From an uncultured Sutterella sp. (GTDB taxonomy: Bacteria > Pseudomonadota > Gammaproteobacteria > Burkholderiales > Burkholderiaceae_F), in NCBI GenBank assembly GCA_905201055.1, contig CAJKMT010000005.1, positions 1 to 53,337 of the forward strand: a stretch of 53,337 nt of DNA. Reading direction: 5' to 3'. A model generated the notes under the pieces. It did no database searches. It saw only the letters and a program-made list of their open reading frames with translations, and was not told where the DNA came from. The first letter of the stretch is position 1. Every line of letters starts with the position of its first letter. Of the stretch, positions 24,072 to 32,298 are shown in pieces. The translations under genes were made by a program, and so were the position numbers.

Positions 24072-26309
24072 ATGGAATATTACTATATAGCGATGCTTGT
24101 CTTTTTAGCTTGCCTCGCCTGCTTTGACCTTTTCGTCGGCGTCAGTAACGACGCTGTGAACTTCTTAAATTCGGCAATGGGATCCCGAATTGCAAGCTTC
24201 CGCACCACGATGTGGGTAGCAACTTTCGGGGTTTTATTGGGTGCCACATTCTCATCAGGCATGATGGAAGTGGCTCGATCCGGCATCTTCCACCCGCAGA
24301 TGTTCAATTTCACGGAGATCATGATTATCTTCTTTGCGGTGATGATTGCCGACATCGTTCTTCTTGACACCTTCAATTCCCTGGGCCTGCCCACCTCCAC
24401 CACCGTTTCCATCGTGTTTGAACTCTTAGGCAGTGCCATTGCCGCTGCAGCCATTAAGCTGTACATGGAAGGCGGCTCAATGGAAATGGTCTTTGATTAC
24501 ATCAACACCAGTAAATCTCTGACGATTATTTCCGGCATTTTGATTTCCGTGGTGGTGGCTTTTGTTTCAGGTGCTGTGATTCAGTACATCATGCGCTTGG
24601 TTTTCTCTTTCCATTTTGAAAGAGTTTATCCGTACGTGGGCGGCGTATTCGGCGGTCTTTCCATTACAGCCATTGCATACTTCCTCGTTATGAAAGGTGC
24701 CAAGGGCGCAAGCTTTATGCGTCCCGAATGGATCGATTGGATTCAAACCAACACCGGCATGCTTGTTCTCGTGCTTTTCGTCGGATTCTCTGTTTTGTTC
24801 CAGCTGCTCATCCTGGTCTGCAAATTTAATGTCTTTAAGATTGTCATCCTGGCCGGCACATTCTCTTTGGCATTTGCTTTCGCAGGCAACGACTTGGTGA
24901 ACTTCGTGGGTGTTCCTCTGGCCGCTTACGACAGCTTTAAGATCTGGGTCGCCTCCGGTGCCAGCCCCGACGATCTTATGATGAACAGTCTGCTTACCCC
25001 GACAAAGACCGATACGTTCTTCCTACTTGCCTCCGGTCTTGTCATGGTCTTCACACTCTGGTTCTCTAAGAAAGCCCACCGAGTGCTCCAAACTGCTCTG
25101 AACTTATCTTCTCAGCAAAGCGATCATGAACAATTCGGTTCCTCCATTCCGGGCCGCGTTATCGTCCGTGCTTCGATGGGACTCGGCGCCATTGTCAACG
25201 AATTGATCCCCGGAGCTGTTAAAACAAAGTTGGATTCTCGCTTTAAGCCCAGAAGATTAAAACGCGGCGAAGTTCATCTTCCTTTTGACTATGTCCGCGC
25301 CTCTGTTAATCTGGTGCTGTCTGCCGCTCTGATTTCTTCGGCTACTTCTTTGCAATTGCCGTTGTCTACGACATACGTCACGTTCATGGTTGCAATGGGA
25401 TCATCTTTTGCTGACGGCGCATGGGACCGGGAAACTGCCGTTTACCGTATCTCCGGTGTGCTGACAGTGATCAGCGGTTGGTTTGTCACCGCTTTGACTG
25501 CCAGTACTTTGGCTGCCCTGGTATGCGCAGTGATCTTCCTTGGCGGCGGCATCATTGCTTTCCTCTTGGCTATCCTGGCTCTGTTGCTTATCGTTCGCAG
25601 CAATATTCGCTTTAAACAGCAAGAAGCCAATTACCAAGCTGAACAGGCTGTCCGCTATGACGTTGCCAAGATCCGTGAAATCTTGAATAAGCGCGTGGGT
25701 GAAAACCTTCTCGGTACTGTCACGCTTTACAACAACATTGTTGAAACGTTCTTAAATGACGATGAAAACGGGCTGCGCAAACTTAAGCTCAAAGCCAACG
25801 AAAACTTTGACAAACTCACTCATGAACGCGGCATCTACTACAAGATGGAAAATTCCGGCTACGTTCCCACCAAAGAAGACTTTGATGCTCGCTACAGCTA
25901 CTTCCGTACCTTTACGAATTTGCGTGACATCGGTCGCTCCTTGCAAGCCCTCTCTCGTGTGGCAAAAGACCATATTGCCAATCGTCACCGCACTTTCCAA
26001 GGTGAGTTAAGTCAGGACCTGGCTGACCTTTCTCAGTTGTTGCTGGAAATTGTCGGCAATCAAAACGGTCAAGCCAACGTGGAAGCATTGCATGAAAATG
26101 CTCAAACGTTGCTTAAACGAATTGAAACGATTCAGGAAAAACTTCTTAAGAATGGTCCGGACAAGGGCTTCTCCACCCGCGGCTGTGAACTTTTCTTAAG
26201 CTTCCTGCTGTTTGCCCGCGAATTGATTAACCACTACGAAATCATCGCAATGCTGCAGCAAAAGCTCAACGCACCGCTGCCTGCTAAAGACAAACAGACA
26301 CAAGCCTAA
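24072..26309 (+). CDS. PiT-family phosphate transporter fused to a PhoU-like C-terminal domain
   Basis: The 745-residue product is an inorganic phosphate:cation symporter of the PiT family. The two inverted PiT repeats are marked by VGVSNDAVNFLNSAMGSR (about residues 21-38) and FAGNDLVNFVGVPLAAYDS (about 275-293). There are about ten to twelve membrane helices up to residue 510. The remaining part (about 530-735) is soluble and helical, resembling PhoU-like regulatory domains. Ordinary bacterial Pit proteins have about 330-500 residues; this long form and its wording (FNSLGLPTSTTVSIVFELLG) resemble those of Bacteroidota. GGGGA precedes the ATG by 4 nt. The upstream Pho-box-like repeat fits phosphate control. 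It is a single-gene unit with its own terminator. Confidence 0.9.
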   Translation: MEYYYIAMLVFLACLACFDLFVGVSNDAVNFLNSAMGSRIASFRTTMWVATFGVLLGATFSSGMMEVARSGIFHPQMFNFTEIMIIFFAVMIADIVLLDTFNSLGLPTSTTVSIVFELLGSAIAAAAIKLYMEGGSMEMVFDYINTSKSLTIISGILISVVVAFVSGAVIQYIMRLVFSFHFERVYPYVGGVFGGLSITAIAYFLVMKGAKGASFMRPEWIDWIQTNTGMLVLVLFVGFSVLFQLLILVCKFNVFKIVILAGTFSLAFAFAGNDLVNFVGVPLAAYDSFKIWVASGASPDDLMMNSLLTPTKTDTFFLLASGLVMVFTLWFSKKAHRVLQTALNLSSQQSDHEQFGSSIPGRVIVRASMGLGAIVNELIPGAVKTKLDSRFKPRRLKRGEVHLPFDYVRASVNLVLSAALISSATSLQLPLSTTYVTFMVAMGSSFADGAWDRETAVYRISGVLTVISGWFVTALTASTLAALVCAVIFLGGGIIAFLLAILALLLIVRSNIRFKQQEANYQAEQAVRYDVAKIREILNKRVGENLLGTVTLYNNIVETFLNDDENGLRKLKLKANENFDKLTHERGIYYKMENSGYVPTKEDFDARYSYFRTFTNLRDIGRSLQALSRVAKDHIANRHRTFQGELSQDLADLSQLLLEIVGNQNGQANVEALHENAQTLLKRIETIQEKLLKNGPDKGFSTRGCELFLSFLLFARELINHYEIIAMLQQKLNAPLPAKDKQTQA

Positions 26310-26327
26310 AGCACTGCGTTTGACAAG

Positions 26328-26356
26328 AAAGGGGGAGCAAAAACTCTCCCTTTTTT
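26328..26356 (+). terminator. Rho-independent terminator after the phosphate transporter
   Basis: A stem of about 10 bp with one G-U pair (26328-26337 with 26344-26353) encloses a 6-nt loop, with six T residues at 26351-26356. It starts 18 nt after the transporter stop and lies directly before the prenyl synthase start region. Confidence 0.85.
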
Positions 26357-26387
26357 GTTGTACATCATCGGTATAATGAGCCCCATT

Positions 26388-27383
26388 ATGACATCTACTA
26401 ACGCTTCAACCGAAAAGTCAGCACGGGCAGTTTTAGCCCCTATTGCTGAAGACCTTCAGGCAGTCAACGAAATCCTTATCCGAGAGTTCGCTCACAGCCA
26501 AAGTCCCACTATTACTGAAATCGGAAACTACATCACGCAGGCAGGCGGCAAACGCATGCGTCCCGCCCTATTGATGCTGATGGCCCGAGCATTGGGTTAT
26601 CAGGGCAACGATCATCGGGAATTAGGGGCAACCATTGAGATGCTTCACACGGCCACCCTTATGCACGATGATGTGGTCGATGAAGGGATGATGCGCCGCG
26701 GCCGCCCGACTGCCAACGCACAGTGGGGAAACAGTGTCGCCGTTTTGGTTGGCGACTTTATGTACACCCGCTCTTTCCAAATGATGGTTCGAATCGGAAA
26801 TCTGCGGGTCATGCAAGCCTTGGCGGGCGCCGCAAATACTCTAAGCGAAGGGGAAGTGATTCAGATGAAAAACGCTCACGACCCCAGTGTTGATGAGCCG
26901 CGTTACTTAAAAGTCATTGAACGTAAAACGTCCGTACTCTTTGCCGCAGCCGCCAAAATGGCAGCGGCCATTGCCGACGCACCTCAAGAAGCCGAGGACG
27001 CCCTTGTTAAATACACCATGGCTCTCGGTAATGCTTTCCAAATTGCAGACGATATTTTGGATTATTCCGGCGATCCCATTGAAAGCGGCAAGCAAATCGG
27101 TGCAGACTTTGCTGAAGGTAAAGTGACTTTACCGGTCATTTACGCCATGCAGTCAGCTTCTAGCGAAGACCGGCTCTTTATTGAGGAAGCCATCCGTAAA
27201 GGTCACGGCGATTTTGAAAAAATCTCTTCCATTATTATCAAGAGCGGCGCCATTGAAAAATGCAAGCACCGCGCCATGCAGGAGCTTGAAAAAGGAAAAT
27301 CTGCATTAAGCGCATTACCCCCTTCCATTTTCAAAAATTCTCTGATAGAATTGCTATCCTTCGTTGTTGAGCGGAAGGCTTGA
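26388..27383 (+). CDS. ispB: Polyprenyl (octaprenyl-type) diphosphate synthase
   Basis: This trans-prenyltransferase builds the long isoprenoid tail of ubiquinone/menaquinone. It has GGKRMRPALLML, the first Asp-rich motif MHDDVVDEG, GDFMYTRSF and the second motif IADDILDYSGD. With the ATG at 26388 the length is 331 residues, near IspB (323). A second possible ATG at 26376 overlaps a perfect TATAAT (26372-26377). If that is the promoter, the transcript would begin near 26384 and only the 26388 start could be used, almost leaderless; neither start has a Shine-Dalgarno sequence. The chain length (C40 or other) cannot be read. In betaproteobacteria ispB often follows rplU-rpmA-obgE; here it lies close by but on the opposite strand. 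Confidence 0.9.
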   Translation: MTSTNASTEKSARAVLAPIAEDLQAVNEILIREFAHSQSPTITEIGNYITQAGGKRMRPALLMLMARALGYQGNDHRELGATIEMLHTATLMHDDVVDEGMMRRGRPTANAQWGNSVAVLVGDFMYTRSFQMMVRIGNLRVMQALAGAANTLSEGEVIQMKNAHDPSVDEPRYLKVIERKTSVLFAAAAKMAAAIADAPQEAEDALVKYTMALGNAFQIADDILDYSGDPIESGKQIGADFAEGKVTLPVIYAMQSASSEDRLFIEEAIRKGHGDFEKISSIIIKSGAIEKCKHRAMQELEKGKSALSALPPSIFKNSLIELLSFVVERKA

Positions 27384-27397
27384 TAACGACAGATTGT

Positions 27398-27476
<79 letters not shown>

Positions 27477-27484
27477 TTAGATTT

Positions 27485-27510
27485 AAGCGACTGCCCGAGT
27501 CGCTTTTTTT
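27485..27510 (+). terminator. Terminator after tRNA-Pro
   Basis: An 8-bp stem (27485-27492 with 27498-27505) has a 5-nt loop and runs into seven T residues, 10 nt after the tRNA. Confidence 0.92.
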
Positions 27511-27518
27511 ATATCTGC

Positions 27519-27553
27519 AAAAAAAGGACTTCGCGCAATGGAAGTCCTTTTTT
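27519..27553. terminator. Bidirectional terminator serving dcuC
   Basis: A 7-bp core stem (27526-27532 with 27541-27547) is extended by an A tract (27519-27525) and a T tract (27548-27553). On the minus strand it lies 27 nt after the dcuC stop and ends in a T run, so it terminates dcuC; on the plus strand it backs up the tRNA terminator. Confidence 0.88.
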
Positions 27554-27580
27554 GTCAGTAGGCGACGCCTGATTTCCGAA

Positions 27581-28969
27581 TTAGAGGAAAATCAAGGAAG
27601 AACCCACCGTTGAGATCGTAGCGATAATCATCACAGGAATCGTGCGGCGAGCCACTTCAAACGGCGACAAGTTAGCGATACTGGACACAGCGATCATGAC
27701 ACCGGCGATCGGAGACATTGAGCGAGCGATACCGGCGGTCAACTGAACCGGGCAAGCCATCACAACCGTTTCCCAACCCACAGCCTTAGCGGCGCTCGGC
27801 AGCAGACCGGAGAAAGCGAAGAAAGCCGCATTACCGGAACCGGTCACCAAAGCGGCGACAATCATAATCGTACACATCACAAAGAGCATCAAGACACCAC
27901 CCGCATCCTTCATGGAAGCAGCCGCATCGATGATCGTCGTGATACCGCCGGTGAGCTTCAAACCTTCAGCAAAAACGCTTGCACAGATAATCAGCGCAAC
28001 GGTCGTACCGAACACGCGGCCCATACCGGTAAAGAAAGTCTTCGTACCATTGACGCATTCCTTGAAGTTGCGATGCGTGAGCAAGTGCACGATAAAGGCC
28101 GTGAACATGCAGGTGACGATACAGGTTTGAATGCTCAAGCGAACACCGACGATACCGAACTTGGAGAAGATGAACAGCAAAGCAATCGGCATCACGGGCA
28201 ACAAAGCGTAGAACCAGGGAGCATCGGGAGCTTTAGCCACAGCCTTATCGCTTTGGACAATGGCTTGCATACCGAAATCAGCTTCGGTTAAACGACCGCT
28301 TGCCAAATCGCGCTTATCAAACCAACGTTGGATATACATGTGCGAGAAGCAAATAGCCGTCATCGTCACGATAGCAACCGGAATTTGACCTTCGATGAAC
28401 CACGTCATCACATCCAATTCAGAGAGCTTGGAACCCAAAATGGAGTTGGCAGAAGCAGGACCCAAATCCAAGCAGCTTGCCGTCGCGATAATGGCTGCAG
28501 CAGACAGTTTGGAAACTCCGACGGACATCAAAAGCGGATAGATCGTCAACATCAGCAACACGCCCAAACCCACGGCAGAGGGAATGAAGATGTTCATGAT
28601 CTGGCCGGCAACATAAGCCAAACCCAAAAGAAGGTAGGGAGACTTCACATAGCTCAAGGGCTTGGAGCAAACACGCACTAAAGCCTTCGTGGCACCAATG
28701 CTGTCAAGATATTCCGCAAAGCCGCTGATCAACATGATCTGCAGGCCTAAACCACCCAAAGTGGATTTAGAGATATTGGTGAACCATTCAAAAATATCGA
28801 ATATAAAGCTATTCGTACTCTTTTTTAACAACGGATCAGGGCTGATGCACATGGCAACAACAATAAGTGCTACGCCAACCAAGAACAAAGACCAGGGGGC
28901 ATAGTACTTTTTGACGACCAAATAGCCGACCAGGACCACGCCCAGCACGACCATTAAGAGACCAAACAT
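27581..28969 (-). CDS. dcuC: Anaerobic C4-dicarboxylate transporter, DcuC family
   Basis: The 462-residue product has the length and profile of DcuC (461 residues in E. coli), with about twelve membrane helices. Typical segments are the N-terminal MFGLLMVVLGVVLVGYLVV, GQIMNIFIPSAVGLGVLLML and GSGNAAFFAFSGLLPSAAKA. DcuC carriers exchange or export C4-dicarboxylates, mainly succinate efflux during fumarate respiration or fermentation. GGAGG precedes the ATG by about 8 nt. The upstream region has an FNR-like site, consistent with anaerobic induction. Related family members carry other dicarboxylates, so the exact substrate is inferred. Confidence 0.9.
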   Translation of the reverse strand: MFGLLMVVLGVVLVGYLVVKKYYAPWSLFLVGVALIVVAMCISPDPLLKKSTNSFIFDIFEWFTNISKSTLGGLGLQIMLISGFAEYLDSIGATKALVRVCSKPLSYVKSPYLLLGLAYVAGQIMNIFIPSAVGLGVLLMLTIYPLLMSVGVSKLSAAAIIATASCLDLGPASANSILGSKLSELDVMTWFIEGQIPVAIVTMTAICFSHMYIQRWFDKRDLASGRLTEADFGMQAIVQSDKAVAKAPDAPWFYALLPVMPIALLFIFSKFGIVGVRLSIQTCIVTCMFTAFIVHLLTHRNFKECVNGTKTFFTGMGRVFGTTVALIICASVFAEGLKLTGGITTIIDAAASMKDAGGVLMLFVMCTIMIVAALVTGSGNAAFFAFSGLLPSAAKAVGWETVVMACPVQLTAGIARSMSPIAGVMIAVSSIANLSPFEVARRTIPVMIIATISTVGSSLIFL

Positions 28970-29022
28970 AAAGTTTCCTCCAGATGAGTTTGTAAAGTGT
29001 ATGGGACTGTATTGCCCCTTTG

Positions 29023-29036
29023 TTTTTATTGATCAA
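29023..29036 (-). promoter_or_regulatory. FNR/CRP-like site upstream of dcuC
   Basis: On the minus strand TTGATCAATAAAAA has one perfect FNR half site (TTGAT), the 4-nt spacer and a degenerate second half. Twenty-one nt downstream is TACACT, a four-of-six -10 match, placing the site near -41 as in class II FNR promoters. The perfect half site can also be read as a -35 (TTGATC, 17-nt spacer, AATACA). Confidence 0.42.
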
Positions 29037-29214
29037 ACCGAAAAATGATTTAAGAACCATTCGGAACTGTCTTCCGATCTTGTTCAAAAAACAAAATTTC
29101 GGAGATTTTTAATTGAAAGATCATGTGAATTATTTTCTCGTCTGATCTATGCAATTAAAAGCTTCAGCAGGCTAACAGAAAAAGCTTAATTTTTATTTAA
29201 GATTCGCTAATAAA

Positions 29215-29237
29215 TGACTTTTATCGGATAAAAGTCA
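29215..29237. repeat. Perfect inverted repeat between dcuC and the OLD gene
   Basis: Ten-bp arms TGACTTTTAT and ATAAAAGTCA are separated by CGG. Complementary 8-nt copies flank it at 29199-29206 and 29261-29268. It may be an operator for dcuC (245 nt upstream of its start) or an mRNA 3' structure of the OLD gene (108 nt after its stop). Confidence 0.6.
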
Positions 29238-29344
29238 AAATTACCGACAAAATTAACAATCGAATCTTCTGTTTTTTTCAGCTTAAATAAAAAAAATACT
29301 TCGTTGTTTGTATCAGTGAACATTAGATTTGAAACAAGAAAAGA

Positions 29345-31060
29345 TTAATTTCCCTGTTTGTTTCCCAACCAATGAGAAATTTCTTCAAAAGCGGCTCTAA
29401 TCGCTTGCGGCAATAAATTTTCAATCGGTTGAGAATAAGGATTTTGGGCGATGATATCTCCCAAAAAACCGGAATACTCCGCTTTCTTCTTTTCAAGCTT
29501 TCGTTTGAGCTCTCTCGGCGTCATTGCCGCCATACGCTCATACTGCAGACGCTTCGACTTTACTGACGTATTGGGTGATGCATTGCAGGCCCACAAAGCA
29601 TCGAAAATTTCCCGCTTTAATTGCGTTTTATAAACGAGTTCCCCTTCCATGGCCAAGCCTGGAGAAAGGAAAAATACTCCGCTCTTATTTTCTTTGGCTG
29701 AATAATGCAATCGGCGTTCCACATCACTTAATTGTTTTAAAACCACATGCCTGGCATCACCGTCGTTATCACTGATGATACAAAACGGCTTTCTCAGGCT
29801 CAGAGCAAGCGTCAGAAACGGTGCATAGCTTTTTCCATCAACACCGATAATGCTGATCCCAAAAGCGCTGGGATCGTCACCGAAATACGCTTGAAACATT
29901 CCCCGAATCAGTTGTTCTTCCGTCACGCCTTCCACAAAGATTAATCCGGTTGCAAAAAGTGTCTCTCCTCGGAATCTCAAAATAAGACGTTTAATGGCTC
30001 GGGTTTCCGCGGGATCAATGTTTTGCGGCAGCCAACGAACATTTATGTTTTCGCCGACTCGCAGCATGCTTCTGAATTGATGAGGCTCACACACTGAAGC
30101 AATATATGGCGAGTGAGTGGATACTATGAACTGATGAGACAGCGCTTTGAGTTGACTCATCAGTGTTCTCTGAGCGTTCGGGTGCAAATGGATTTCCGGC
30201 TCTTCGGCAGCAATCAGCATAAACAATGGTTTTTTCTGCAACTGAGCTTGCTTAGCCAAAAAATCAATCAGTAAAACAATTGATAAAATCGCTACGCTTT
30301 TTTGACTTCCCTTACCCTGAAGCGTAGAAAAAGGAATGATTTTTTCAGAGTCAGTTTTCACCAAACTGAAGAATTCCTGTATGTTGTCAGCCGTCAACTG
30401 AACGGTTTCCGGTAGCTGCGTCCCCGGTCCCTCCAACGTTCGGCAAAGGGAATCCAAAAGCAAACGCAAATCTTCGATAGGCTTATCACCGTAGTCAGGG
30501 TGCTCCTTGAGTGCCGATCCCAAACGTTTTACCATAAGACTCACAAAGGAGTTTTCGTTTTTAAGATCTTCCCGAAGATTTTCTTCAGCATCGATACTCA
30601 CAAACTGAATAGAACGAGGCAACCCTGCCAGTTCAAAACCGATTTTTTCTGCATCCCAATGCGTAATCAGAAAACGCCTTTTTTCAATTGTCCCGTCCGG
30701 GTGGCGTTTAAACAGCGTCCTGAATGCGAAGTATTCCCGCCGATAATGATCTCGGCTTGTCATTCGGCCAAATTCCTGATGCCATTCGTCATCAAAAATC
30801 GAAAGTCGTTTACCCTCCTGATTTAACGGGATGAACCGAACATCGACCCATAGTTGCGTGGCAAAATTCCCTTCGGCATCAAGGTGAAAGTCTTCCTTAG
30901 CAACCGACGTTTCATCGCTTAAAGCCAGCTCCAGTGCTTTAAGCACTGTACTTTTCCCACAATTGTTCGTGCCCAGCAATACCGTTGAGCGCTCCAACGG
31001 CATTTTCAAAGATTGAATGCTTCTGAATCCGTTAATACGAATGCGGTCGATGACAATCAT
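29345..31060 (-). CDS. OLD-family ATP-dependent endonuclease (ABC ATPase-TOPRIM)
   Basis: The 571-residue product has an SMC/RecF-like ATPase N-terminal half: FRSIQSL, Walker A GTNNCGKST at residues 30-38, a signature-like GKGSQKSVA near 250, Walker B LIAAEEPEIHLHP near 288 and an H-loop STHSPY. A TOPRIM nuclease domain follows with FVEGVTEEQLI and the acidic IISDNDGDA. This is the arrangement of OLD (overcoming lysogenization defect) proteins such as P2 Old, many of which act in phage defence. There is no adjacent UvrD-like helicase, so it is not a Gabija pair; it resembles stand-alone class 1 OLD. AGGAAAA precedes the ATG. It is divergent from a LOG-like gene with 110 nt between starts. Confidence 0.9.
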   Translation of the reverse strand: MIVIDRIRINGFRSIQSLKMPLERSTVLLGTNNCGKSTVLKALELALSDETSVAKEDFHLDAEGNFATQLWVDVRFIPLNQEGKRLSIFDDEWHQEFGRMTSRDHYRREYFAFRTLFKRHPDGTIEKRRFLITHWDAEKIGFELAGLPRSIQFVSIDAEENLREDLKNENSFVSLMVKRLGSALKEHPDYGDKPIEDLRLLLDSLCRTLEGPGTQLPETVQLTADNIQEFFSLVKTDSEKIIPFSTLQGKGSQKSVAILSIVLLIDFLAKQAQLQKKPLFMLIAAEEPEIHLHPNAQRTLMSQLKALSHQFIVSTHSPYIASVCEPHQFRSMLRVGENINVRWLPQNIDPAETRAIKRLILRFRGETLFATGLIFVEGVTEEQLIRGMFQAYFGDDPSAFGISIIGVDGKSYAPFLTLALSLRKPFCIISDNDGDARHVVLKQLSDVERRLHYSAKENKSGVFFLSPGLAMEGELVYKTQLKREIFDALWACNASPNTSVKSKRLQYERMAAMTPRELKRKLEKKKAEYSGFLGDIIAQNPYSQPIENLLPQAIRAAFEEISHWLGNKQGN

Positions 31061-31078
31061 AGTTTTTCCTGTATTTGC

Positions 31079-31152
31079 TCTATTTCCATTTTAGGCGTTT
31101 GAGCTCAGCAGACATAGAGGTTTTTCGAGTACTCCCCTACAATGGAAATAGA
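31079..31152. promoter_or_regulatory. Divergent promoter region with 12-bp inverted repeat (OLD/LOG-like genes)
   Basis: Perfect 12-bp arms lie at 31079-31090 and 31141-31152, 62 bp centre to centre, about six helical turns. Each arm is joined outward to a -10-like hexamer: TACAAT reading right (31138-31143) and TAAAAT reading left on the minus strand. Both transcripts would thus share the element TAnAATGGAAATAGA. Matching -35 boxes are weak in both directions, which suggests regulator-dependent promoters. Confidence 0.5.
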
Positions 31153-31170
31153 ACTCCCGGAGGGGCTGTT

Positions 31171-32298
31171 ATGCGTGAATACACAGAAATTGAAACGATC
31201 ACCCAACTTTTAGGACTTGTCACTGAGCCCGGACACATTGACCATCATGTTTTTCAAAACATTGACTTCACGGATCTTGCGGACTTGGCATCACAGTCAA
31301 CATTTACCGACTGTTTATTTTTAGGCTGTGTACTGCCGGAATCCTTTTCACAAAAACTGGATAAGTCCAACCTGATTTTCCCCAAACTTGATGCGCCTTT
31401 TGACATTTACCGCAGCTATCTTTATTCATCCCACTCGCTTTATTCGGGTTTTGACATTCGGGACGAAAGTACGATTGAAAACACGTACGACAGACGCGTC
31501 TACCGGCACTATTTACAAAGCGGTGTATTCAGCAAAAACATCAAGGAAACGCTCTCCCGATACCTTCATGATCACTCGATGAGTAACGCCATCAAGGACT
31601 TTCTGTCTAATTACCATGAACGGCAAATCGTAGGCATCATGGGCGGTCATGATCTCTTGAGAACGGATCCTTTCTATCGTCAGATTGTGCTCTTGAGCAA
31701 ACGTTTAACGGAAATGGGCTTTATCATGGTGAGCGGCGGCGGAGCCGGCGCAATGGAAGCAACACACCTGGGAGCTTGGCTTGCGCAGCGATCAATGCAG
31801 GAAGTCGACGAAGCCTTATCTATTTTGTCTGAGGCCCCGAGCTGGCAGGACAAGGGGTGGCTTAAGACCGCTTTTATCGTCAAGCTGAAAATGAGGCAAA
31901 CACACTTTATCAGTCTGGGGATTCCAACGTGGCTGTACGGTCACGAACCCGCTACTCCCTTTGCCACACATATCGCCAAATTCTTTGATAACAGCATCCG
32001 TGAAGACACTATTCTCAATATCACGAGAGGCGGGCTGATCTACACGCCGGGCAGCGCGGGCACCATTCAGGAAATTTTCCAAGCCGCCGTGCCCAATCAC
32101 TACAAAACTTACGGCTATTCAAGTTTGATGATTTTCCTGGGCGTAGACTTCTGGCGAAAAGAACTCCCCGTTTATCCGCTGATCGAACATTTGGTGAAAA
32201 CGGGGAAATACAACGGTCTGAGAATTTCCCTCACCGATGACATTAATGAGGTCGTTCAAACCGTAAAAACGTTCAAACCTGAAAAAGAACAACAGTGA
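31171..32298 (+). CDS. LOG-like Rossmann-fold nucleotide-binding protein
   Basis: The 375-residue product has a C-terminal Rossmann domain of the LOG/lysine-decarboxylase-like (SLOG) type. It shows IVGIMGGHDLL near residue 155, VSGGGAGAMEATHLGAWLA near 186, an MRQTHF segment comparable to the MxxRK catalytic region, and PGSAGTIQE near 292, a variant of PGGxGTxxE. LOG enzymes are phosphoribohydrolases that release bases from nucleoside monophosphates. The first 150 residues are not of that family; part (FQNIDFTDLADLASQSTFTD) looks like weak pentapeptide repeats. The ATG at 31171 has GGAGG upstream, preferred over an open extension to 31075. The real substrate is unknown. It is divergent from the OLD nuclease gene. 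Confidence 0.8.
   Translation: MREYTEIETITQLLGLVTEPGHIDHHVFQNIDFTDLADLASQSTFTDCLFLGCVLPESFSQKLDKSNLIFPKLDAPFDIYRSYLYSSHSLYSGFDIRDESTIENTYDRRVYRHYLQSGVFSKNIKETLSRYLHDHSMSNAIKDFLSNYHERQIVGIMGGHDLLRTDPFYRQIVLLSKRLTEMGFIMVSGGGAGAMEATHLGAWLAQRSMQEVDEALSILSEAPSWQDKGWLKTAFIVKLKMRQTHFISLGIPTWLYGHEPATPFATHIAKFFDNSIREDTILNITRGGLIYTPGSAGTIQEIFQAAVPNHYKTYGYSSLMIFLGVDFWRKELPVYPLIEHLVKTGKYNGLRISLTDDINEVVQTVKTFKPEKEQQ

Larger units (their letters stand above)
28970..29344. other. AT-rich intergenic region between dcuC and the OLD gene
   Basis: This 375-nt gap holds no credible gene. Close to dcuC it has the ribosome binding site and an FNR-like site (29023-29036). Further out a perfect 10-bp inverted repeat (29215-29224 with 29228-29237) is nested within an 8-bp inverted repeat (29199-29206 with 29261-29268). 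No obvious T-rich terminator for the OLD gene is seen on the minus strand. Confidence 0.7.

Noticed and set aside
29345..32298. Gabija defence system (OLD plus UvrD-like helicase)
   Set aside because: The neighbour of the OLD gene is a LOG-like Rossmann protein, not a helicase, and is divergently transcribed.
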